From Clostridia bacterium (GTDB taxonomy: Bacteria > Bacillota > Clostridia > DUPQ01), in contig JAUVJE010000148.1 of the NCBI GenBank assembly GCA_030592355.1, forward strand, positions 1 through 5,958: a stretch of 5,958 bases of DNA, given 5' to 3'. Shown here piece by piece: positions 1 through 4,171 of this stretch. The notes beneath the pieces are model-generated. The model searched no databases and had not been told where the DNA came from. It was given only the letters and a program-made list of their open reading frames with translations. Position 1 is the stretch's first letter. Every line of letters starts with the position of its first letter. The position numbers and the translations under genes are program-made.

Positions 1-183
1 CCGTTTGCCTCTGCCGGAGATAATTATAATATCTTCGATTCCAGCTGCAACAGCTTCTTCAACAATATATTGAATTGTAGGTTTATCCACTATAGGCAGC
101 ATTTCCTTGGGCTGCGCTTTTGTAGCAGGCAGAAATCTGGTTCCAAGACCCGCTGCGGGAATAACAGCTTTTCTCACTTTCAT
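1..183 (-). CDS. galU: UTP--glucose-1-phosphate uridylyltransferase, N-terminal 61 codons (runs off left edge)
   Basis: The enzyme makes UDP-glucose from UTP and glucose-1-phosphate in the cytoplasm, feeding cell-wall polysaccharide and glycolipid synthesis. The visible part begins MKVRKAVIPAAGLGTRFLPA, the start of the nucleotidyltransferase fold, with the nucleotide-binding G-x-G-T-R-x-x-P-x-T-K signature at about residues 12-22. It continues through KAQPKEMLPIVDKPTIQYIV to IISGRGKR at the window edge. This wording is characteristic of the GalU/GtaB family rather than the related RmlA glucose-1-phosphate thymidylyltransferases. A GGAGG ribosome binding site (complement of 193-197) lies 9 bases before the ATG and supports this start. 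Roughly four fifths of the protein is outside the window, so integrity cannot be judged. It lies 221 bases after recR and is probably a separate transcription unit. Confidence 0.93.
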   Translation of the reverse strand, partial: MKVRKAVIPAAGLGTRFLPATKAQPKEMLPIVDKPTIQYIVEEAVAAGIEDIIIISGRGKR

Positions 184-223
184 ATGCCAAAACCTCCATA
201 ATAATATAATAGTTCACAAAATA

Positions 224-292
224 TTAACATTTACCATATATCTTTTTTGTGTTAGGTGCTGTATACTTAATGCAAGATATAAGATTTTTCAT
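224..292 (-). CDS. Possible 22-codon small ORF in the galU leader
   Basis: I do not recognise this peptide. The frame starts at an ATG (complement of 290-292) and reads MKNLISCIKYTAPNTKKIYG followed by K, C and a TAA stop. A GAGG Shine-Dalgarno-like sequence (complement of 300-303) sits 7 bases before the start, which is the only positive evidence. The peptide is basic, with two cysteines and no clear signal or membrane segment. It would lie in the 5' untranslated region of galU, with its stop 40 bases before the galU start, so it could be a leader peptide. In AT-rich intergenic DNA such a short ORF can easily occur by chance. Confidence 0.15.
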   Translation of the reverse strand: MKNLISCIKYTAPNTKKIYGKC

Positions 293-340
293 TTATATTC
301 CTCGTTGAACATATATCTAAGTTAATTTAATATTAGTTGT

Positions 341-398
341 AAAAGCACTCGCCACTGAAATTATATATTTATTATATCAAATGGGTGCTCTTTTTTTT
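341..398. terminator. Imperfect AT-rich hairpin between recR and galU; possible bidirectional terminator
   Basis: On the plus strand AGCAC (344-348) pairs with GTGCT (385-389), and after a 3-base bulge CCA (352-354) pairs with TGG (382-384). The remaining interior is AT-rich and pairs only poorly. Plus-strand RNA would have a run of eight U residues after the stem (391-398). Minus-strand RNA, the direction in which recR is transcribed, would have only four U (complement of 341-344). It is well placed to end the dnaX-ybaB-recR transcript 16 bases past the recR stop, but the better U-run faces the other way, where no gene is visible. The loop contains the candidate galU promoter, so both readings cannot be fully right. 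Confidence 0.3.
371..379 (-). promoter_or_regulatory. Candidate extended -10 promoter upstream of galU
   Basis: The complement reads TGATATAAT, a perfect TATAAT -10 hexamer with a TG extension. No convincing -35 hexamer lies 16-18 bases upstream, where the sequence is A-rich. Transcription would start near 364 and leave a leader of about 180 bases before galU. The surrounding 14-mer (TTATTATATCAAAT on the plus strand, 369-382) is identical to the one in front of dnaX at 3043-3056. AT-rich intergenic DNA yields such matches easily, and the site lies inside the possible terminator hairpin, so confidence is modest. Confidence 0.35.
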
Positions 399-404
399 GC
401 CGGT

Positions 405-1001
405 TTATATACTGGTCCTTCCTCTTAGAGCCATAATCAGCGTTGCCTCATCTGTGAACTCAATATCCGCACCGACGGGAATGCCGTGAGCAAGCCTTGT
501 CACTTTTATGTCCAGAGGTTTTAATAGTTTGGATATATACATTGCAGTAGCTTCGCCTTCAACCGTAGGACTTGTGGCAATTATAACTTCGTCCGTCACA
601 TCACCCAGCCTCGCAAGCAATTCCTTGATTTTGATATCTTCGGGGCCTATTCCATCCATGGGTGATATTACACCATGCAGTACATGGTAAGCACCCCTGA
701 ATTCCCCTGTTTTTTCCATAGCGATTACATCCTTTGGCGTCTGTACGACACATATGGTTCCCTTGTCTCTGGAACTTCTGCATATGTTGCATGGGTCGCC
801 GTCGGAAATATTACAGCATACGGAACAGTACACCACTTCCTTTTTTACATTTTTTATTGCACCTGAAATGAATTCCAAGCGCTTGTCGTCCATTTCCAAA
901 GTGTGAAAAGCCAACCTCTGCGCCATTTTCCTCCCGATTCCCGGAAACGACTCAAAAGCTTCTATTAACCTTGAAAGTGCCTTAGGATAAATTCCAGACA
1001 T
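405..1001 (-). CDS. recR: Recombination mediator protein RecR
   Basis: RecR works with RecO (and RecF) to load RecA onto single-stranded DNA coated with SSB during gap repair and recombination. The 198-residue product has the full family length and architecture. An N-terminal helix-hairpin-helix contains FPGIGRKMAQRLAFH at about residues 19-33. A four-cysteine zinc site follows, C59-x2-C62 and C71-x2-C74. A Toprim domain runs from about 80 to 175, with the E96-containing segment and the conserved GAYHVLHGVISPMDGIGP. The C-terminal segment RLAHGIPVGADIEFTDEATL is typical. The extra Cys63 next to the zinc site is not a usual ligand. The ATG is preceded by an AGGTGA-type ribosome binding site that overlaps the ybaB stop, and the gap to ybaB is 7 bases, implying translational coupling. 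It is the last gene of the dnaX operon. Confidence 0.98.
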   Translation of the reverse strand: MSGIYPKALSRLIEAFESFPGIGRKMAQRLAFHTLEMDDKRLEFISGAIKNVKKEVVYCSVCCNISDGDPCNICRSSRDKGTICVVQTPKDVIAMEKTGEFRGAYHVLHGVISPMDGIGPEDIKIKELLARLGDVTDEVIIATSPTVEGEATAMYISKLLKPLDIKVTRLAHGIPVGADIEFTDEATLIMALRGRTSI

Positions 1002-1008
1002 AAATCAC

Positions 1009-1350
1009 CTACATACCCGGTATCTTCATACCGCCTGTGATGCCTCCCATTGTTGACTGGGTTTCCTCATCAACTTTACCGGCTGCTTGATTGAACGCTG
1101 CCATTATCAGGTCCTGCAGCATTTCTATATCATCCGGATCCGCAACGTCAGGTTGTATTTCAACTGCAGTAAGTTCCTTTTTACCGTTCATTTCTATCCT
1201 GACAGCCCCGCCGCCTGCATGACCTTCGAATGTTTTTTCTTCGAGTTCTTTCTGAGCCTTTTGCATTTCCATCTGCATTTTCTGGGCTTGTTTCATCAAG
1301 TTATTGAAATTACCGCCTCCCTTGTTGCCGCCCATAGTTCCTCTTGCCAT
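1009..1350 (-). CDS. ybaB: YbaB/EbfC family nucleoid-associated DNA-binding protein
   Basis: This is a small dimeric DNA-binding protein of the YbaB/EbfC family (YaaK in B. subtilis), found between dnaX and recR in many bacteria. Its exact role is unsettled; nucleoid association is the usual assignment. The 113-residue product has a Gly/Asn-rich N-terminus (residues 1-15), then a charged helix likely to be coiled-coil (NLMKQAQKMQMEMQKAQKEL, 17-36). The family core follows with GGGAVRIEMNGKKELTAVEI (46-65) and the DPDDIEMLQDLIMAAFNQA helix (71-89). A Gly/Met-rich tail (GGITGGMKIPGM) ends the protein. A strong AAGGAGG ribosome binding site overlaps the dnaX TAA stop and sets the start. The gap to dnaX is 10 bases and to recR 7 bases, so all three are almost certainly co-transcribed. 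Confidence 0.96.
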   Translation of the reverse strand: MARGTMGGNKGGGNFNNLMKQAQKMQMEMQKAQKELEEKTFEGHAGGGAVRIEMNGKKELTAVEIQPDVADPDDIEMLQDLIMAAFNQAAGKVDEETQSTMGGITGGMKIPGM

Positions 1351-1360
1351 TGTTCCCTCC

Positions 1361-2968
1361 TTATTCTATCTCCAGCTTTACACCGAGTTCCTCGGCTTGT
1401 TTCGCCATGTTTTCAAAGTAGTCTCCTCCGGAAGACGAAAAATCACTGCTGTATACATTTACTTCGCAGTCTGAACCATATAACTCATCAACTGCCTTTT
1501 TTATTATTAACCGATTGTTTCTGCTCTTGCCTATCATGTCTTTATTGAATGATTTCGCGAAGTTTATACTGAGGCTGTTGCCTTCAAGCACCGCAGTTGA
1601 ACCAGGCAGATACGGCGCCACTTCCATAGCATTTTGGTTCTTTAGGTGGTTTATAACATCATTCCACACAAAATCCGAATTAACCGCTTCCTTTTTCTTT
1701 TTTTCGGGGGTTTTTGGTTTTCCTCCGGCCTGTGTTGCCTTATGTGGGTTAGAATTTTGTACCGGAGACCGATATAAATTACTTGACGCCCCCTTGGGTG
1801 CCGGAGTATTTTTTATCCTATTGATTTTATTCTCAAGCGCTGATATTCTTTCGTGAATTGAAGCCTGTTCCGGGAACGAAATATTCATTGAAGATACATT
1901 TATAAGCACGACCTCGAGATATGTTCTGGGTTGCAGCGATCTTTTCACGATAGCCTCTGCACCGGATAATTCTCTTATAACATAAGTGACAAATTCTCTT
2001 CCCATGGCATCGGCCTGCTGTTTCATAAGGCTTATCATATCATCGCTGCTTTCAATGAACATTTCAGGATCTTTAACACCTGTGCATATGAGCAGATTTC
2101 TGTAATAATATATTAAGCTTGAAAGAAATTGCGCCGGACTCTTGCCGTGCATCAGCACCGCATCAGTTATTTCAAGCATCCGGGGTACGTCTTTATCGTG
2201 TATTGCCTGTGCGATATCCGCCGCAGCCTCGTCTTGTAAAATACCTGCACTTTCTAAGACGGTTTCTACATTGATTTCTTTTACACCCGCTGAAAGACAT
2301 TGGTCAAGGAGGCTGATTGCATCCCTCAGCGCGCCATTGGCCACACGTGCAATGATTCTCATGGCTCTTTCCGTGATATTGACATCTTTTTGCTCAAGAA
2401 TCTGATTAAGCCGCTCACTTATTCCTTCCGCGGAAATTCTGTGGAAATCATATCTTTGACATCGCGAGAGCACTGTTGCCGGAAGCCTGTGGGGTTCTGT
2501 GGTAGCTAAAATAAAAATAACATGCGACGGAGGTTCTTCAAGTGTTTTTAAAAGCGCATTGAAGGCTCCCGTAGAAAGCATATGAACTTCATCAATGATA
2601 TAAACCTTGAATTTGGCCATTGCAGGAGCGTAAGCGACTTCCTCTCTGATTGACCTGATATTTTCAACACTATTGTTGGATGCGGCATCCATTTCAATTA
2701 CATCAAGCATGGTATTGTTCAATATACCTTTGCATATGCTGCACTCATTACAGGGGTTGCCGTCCTGTAGGTTCAGACAATTTACCGCCCTGGACATTAT
2801 GTAGGCCATGCTGGTTTTACCGGTGCCTCTTGTGCCGCAGAAAAGATACGCATGCGCAATCCTGTCGTTTTTTACGGCATTCTTCAATGTTCTTGTTATA
2901 TGTTCTTGCTCTATGACTTCATCGAATGTTTTGGGACGCCATTCCCGGTACAGTGCTATATAGGACAT
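1361..2968 (-). CDS. dnaX: DNA polymerase III clamp-loader subunit DnaX (tau, with a likely gamma product)
   Basis: DnaX is the AAA+ ATPase subunit of the replicative clamp loader, which opens the beta clamp and joins the polymerase cores. The 535-residue product starts MSYIALYREWRPKTFDEVI, the classic DnaX N-terminus. Walker A is GTRGTGKT (45-52). Zinc ligands are C64, C73, C76 and C79. Walker B is IIDEVH (124-129), sensor 1 lies in ILATTE (153-158), the SRC arginine-finger motif is at 168-170, and sensor 2 is in GALRDAISLLDQ (212-223). Domain III follows, then a polar Lys/Pro linker (about 400-428) and a C-terminal tau region. I chose the ATG at 2966-2968 because the conserved N-terminus begins there and a G-rich ribosome binding site (AGGGGGG, complement of 2972-2978) sits just upstream. 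The frame stays open 89 codons further back, but that stretch is mostly SRP RNA gene. The linker carries an A AAA AAG slippery site, listed separately. Confidence 0.97.
   Translation of the reverse strand: MSYIALYREWRPKTFDEVIEQEHITRTLKNAVKNDRIAHAYLFCGTRGTGKTSMAYIMSRAVNCLNLQDGNPCNECSICKGILNNTMLDVIEMDAASNNSVENIRSIREEVAYAPAMAKFKVYIIDEVHMLSTGAFNALLKTLEEPPSHVIFILATTEPHRLPATVLSRCQRYDFHRISAEGISERLNQILEQKDVNITERAMRIIARVANGALRDAISLLDQCLSAGVKEINVETVLESAGILQDEAAADIAQAIHDKDVPRMLEITDAVLMHGKSPAQFLSSLIYYYRNLLICTGVKDPEMFIESSDDMISLMKQQADAMGREFVTYVIRELSGAEAIVKRSLQPRTYLEVVLINVSSMNISFPEQASIHERISALENKINRIKNTPAPKGASSNLYRSPVQNSNPHKATQAGGKPKTPEKKKKEAVNSDFVWNDVINHLKNQNAMEVAPYLPGSTAVLEGNSLSINFAKSFNKDMIGKSRNNRLIIKKAVDELYGSDCEVNVYSSDFSSSGGDYFENMAKQAEELGVKLEIE
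1680..1705 (-). promoter_or_regulatory. Predicted -1 frameshift site in dnaX (A AAA AAG) with nearby -1 stop
   Basis: Codons 422-426 of dnaX read GAA AAA AAG AAA AAG. The last A of codon 422 plus the next two codons form the heptamer A AAA AAG (complement of 1697-1703) in exactly the phase needed for simultaneous tandem slippage of two lysine tRNAs. After a -1 slip the frame reads GAA AAA GGA AGC GGT TAA, with the stop at 1682-1680. The product would be 429 residues, ending KKEKGSG, without the tau C-terminal region. E. coli dnaX uses the same heptamer to make gamma. A GGAGGA (complement of 1721-1726) lies 17 bases upstream, further than the roughly 10 bases known for the E. coli stimulator. 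I see no strong downstream hairpin. Slippage by RNA polymerase on the A-runs, as in Thermus, is an alternative route. Confidence 0.65.
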
Positions 2969-3067
2969 AATCCCCCCTGTCATTTCGTTACATTGATTAT
3001 AGGGCTTGTTGAATATCATTATTCCTTGATTATCCAGCAGTCTTATTATATCAAATACGCGACAAGA
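2969..3067 (-). promoter_or_regulatory. dnaX leader with candidate extended -10 promoter (3045-3053)
   Basis: Between the SRP RNA T-run and the dnaX start lie about 100 non-coding bases. The complement of 3045-3053 is TGATATAAT, an extended -10 element. The region 17 bases upstream is only the T-run of the SRP terminator (TTTTTT), so any -35 contribution is weak. Transcription would start near 3038 and leave a leader of about 70 bases. dnaX may also be reached by read-through from the strong SRP RNA promoter. The ribosome binding site (AGGGGGG, complement of 2972-2978) is unusual in being all G after its first base and very near the ATG; its upstream part gives workable spacing. Confidence 0.45.
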
Positions 3068-3079
3068 AAAAAACCGCGC
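3067..3079 (-). terminator. Intrinsic terminator at the 3' end of SRP RNA
   Basis: The GCGCGG strand that closes the SRP RNA terminal helix is followed at once by seven T (complement of 3067-3073). I see no separate local hairpin, so the closing helix formed with the distant 5' end, or the 3' Alu-side helices, would have to supply the stem. Incomplete termination would let SRP transcripts continue into dnaX. Confidence 0.6.
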
Positions 3080-3338
3080 ACCCGCCTTCGAACACATACA
3101 ACAGACGCTATCGGCACAACCGGCTCGGATTAGGTTAACCTGCGGCACATGGGCAGTTCCGCTTACCGCTGCTTCCTTCCGGACCTGACGGGGTTCACGG
3201 GCGTCCATAGCGCAAGACCAAATCTTCAACACCACTTATGCCGGGCTGCTCTGCAGCAAATGCCCTCCGGCGGGAATTAAACCCTGCTGGAGCGGGTTGC
3301 AGGTTACGAGGCACCGCTAATTCCCCGTCTAGCGCGGC
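3068..3338 (-). ncRNA. ffs: Signal recognition particle RNA, long Gram-positive type (scRNA)
   Basis: This is the RNA of the signal recognition particle, which with Ffh targets ribosomes making membrane and secreted proteins to the FtsY receptor. The complement of 3168-3189 contains GTCAGGTCCGGAAGGAAGC, the near-invariant helix 8 with its GGAA tetraloop and asymmetric loop where Ffh binds. CGTGAACCCC before it and GGTAAGCGGA after it also fit the family. The 5' part, with TAGCGGTGCC, CGTAACC and TGCAACCCGC, forms the Alu domain of the long Bacillus/Clostridium form. The 5' end CCGCGC (complement of 3332-3337) pairs with the 3' end GCGCGG (complement of 3074-3079), closing the rod. The length of about 271 bases equals that usual for B. 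subtilis scRNA. Ends are inferred from this pairing, the promoter and the T-run, and may be off by a few bases. Confidence 0.96.
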
Positions 3339-3345
3339 AAAGGGT

Positions 3346-3374
3346 ATTATATATTAGTTGGTGTAATTAGACAA
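3346..3374 (-). promoter_or_regulatory. Sigma-A-type promoter of the SRP RNA gene
   Basis: The -10 hexamer is a perfect TATAAT (complement of 3346-3351). Exactly 17 bases upstream is TTGTCT (complement of 3369-3374), matching four of six positions of TTGACA. The predicted first base falls near 3339-3338, just where the RNA's 5' pairing strand CCGCGC begins. Spacing, the perfect -10 and agreement with the RNA end together make this the best-supported promoter in the window. Confidence 0.8.
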
Positions 3375-3387
3375 TCTATTTGTAAAA

Positions 3388-3453
3388 TGAGTCAAGTATC
3401 CGTCGGATGATTGGTACAGGTGACTCAAGTGTCCGACGGATGATTGGTACATG
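3388..3453. repeat. Two-copy tandem repeat, 33-base period, built of small pseudo-palindromes
   Basis: Copy 1 occupies 3388-3420 and copy 2 3421-3453; their first 30 bases agree at 27 positions. Each copy contains TGA-S-TCA, AAGT, TCCG-W-CGGA and TGATTGGTACA. Two of the three differences lie exactly at the centres of the odd-length palindromes, where one copy has G or T and the other the complement C or A. As a result TCCGTCGGA and TCCGACGGA, and likewise TGAGTCA and TGACTCA, are perfect reverse complements between copies. The pair lies between the nrdG stop and the SRP promoter. It could be a weak terminator for nrdDG (four U follow on the minus strand), a protein-binding site or a remnant of mobile-element ends; the sequence does not decide. 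Confidence 0.75.
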
Positions 3454-3454
3454 G

Positions 3455-4171
3455 TTATAGGTTGACACCGCGGATTATTATTTCTTTTGCATGGGGGCTG
3501 CATATATCACGGGCTTTTTCAAAAAACATCTTGGGGTGAGGTTTGCGGGCGTTTCGGATGTCGGCAAATTCGCCATGATTTTCAGGTTTTCTGAATTGCT
3601 GGAGGACATAGAGTCTGCAACCGTCGATTATTCGTGCAATATCATGGAAATCCTCAAGTGTGAACTCCGGGGTCGCTGTGGTGCGGAATTCATAATCAAT
3701 ACCGCTGTCCATAATCAATTCTATGCTTTTTTTTATGTTTTCATGATTAACTTCAACGCCGCACATCTCGTTATAACGGCGAAATGGCGCCTTAATATCC
3801 ATTGCAATTGAATCAAGAAGTCTTTCGCCAATCAATTTCCCGAGCACCTCCGGGCGTCCGCCGTTTGTATCCAGCTTAACCGGAAATTTAAGCTTCCGCA
3901 CTTCTTTGATAAAATTCGGAAGATCTTCATGCAGAGTTGGTTCGCCGCCCGTAATAACAACTCCCTGAAGCAAGCCCACCCGCTTTTTTAGGAATGCCAT
4001 TACTTCGGCTTCGTCAATCAAATTGTACCTGACTTTATCAGGATTGGTCTCGAGAAGTATCCTATTGTGGCAATAATAGCAGTTGAAATTACAGTAAGGG
4101 GTAAAGACGACCGCAGCCACTTTACCCCTGTAATCAACGAGTGAATTCTTTTGAAGCCCCGCTATCAGCAT
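3455..4171 (-). CDS. nrdG: Anaerobic ribonucleoside-triphosphate reductase activating protein (radical SAM, NrdG2 type)
   Basis: This radical-SAM activase uses a [4Fe-4S] cluster and S-adenosylmethionine to create the glycyl radical on NrdD under anaerobic conditions. The 238-residue product has the cluster motif C27-x3-C31-x2-C34 (CNFNCYYC), followed by HN as is usual in activases. The SAM-contacting GGEP lies at residues 75-78 inside VVITGGEPTLHEDL, with VKLDTNGGRP and DSIAMDIKAPF further on. It is longer than the roughly 155-residue E. coli NrdG and resembles the longer form often found in Clostridia. Its ATG lies inside the end of nrdD (7-base overlap, ATG and TGA in different frames), so translation is probably coupled. 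I see no strong ribosome binding site of its own. A general radical-SAM activase of another glycyl-radical enzyme is unlikely given the partner gene. Confidence 0.93.
   Translation of the reverse strand: MLIAGLQKNSLVDYRGKVAAVVFTPYCNFNCYYCHNRILLETNPDKVRYNLIDEAEVMAFLKKRVGLLQGVVITGGEPTLHEDLPNFIKEVRKLKFPVKLDTNGGRPEVLGKLIGERLLDSIAMDIKAPFRRYNEMCGVEVNHENIKKSIELIMDSGIDYEFRTTATPEFTLEDFHDIARIIDGCRLYVLQQFRKPENHGEFADIRNARKPHPKMFFEKARDICSPHAKEIIIRGVNL

Noticed and set aside
107..325. Plus-strand 72-codon open frame across the galU start
   Set aside because: Its first part is antisense to the conserved galU N-terminus and the rest is AT-rich intergenic DNA. There is no ribosome binding site and no recognisable protein.
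1087..1548. Plus-strand 153-codon open frame
   Set aside because: It lies antisense to ybaB and the end of dnaX, which have clear homologous motifs. Its Phe/Leu/Cys/His-rich composition is what a reverse frame of Lys/Glu-rich genes gives.
1640..1696. Downstream hairpin stimulating the dnaX frameshift
   Set aside because: By eye only a four-pair GTGG/CCAC stem with a long AT-rich loop is visible, too weak to report as a structure without a folding calculation.
2981..2983. ATG at 2981-2983, five codons upstream, as the dnaX start
   Set aside because: The G-rich ribosome binding site falls between this ATG and the one at 2966-2968, so it can serve only the latter. The family N-terminus also begins at MSYIALYREWRP.
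3388..3453. Two 33-base repeats as a CRISPR remnant
   Set aside because: The copies are directly adjacent with no spacers between them and there are only two. No cas gene is near, so the pattern is a tandem repeat.
3388..3453. The repeats as NrdR boxes controlling nrdDG
   Set aside because: They lie downstream of nrdG rather than at its promoter, and the sequence does not resemble the paired AT-rich ACA-type NrdR boxes.
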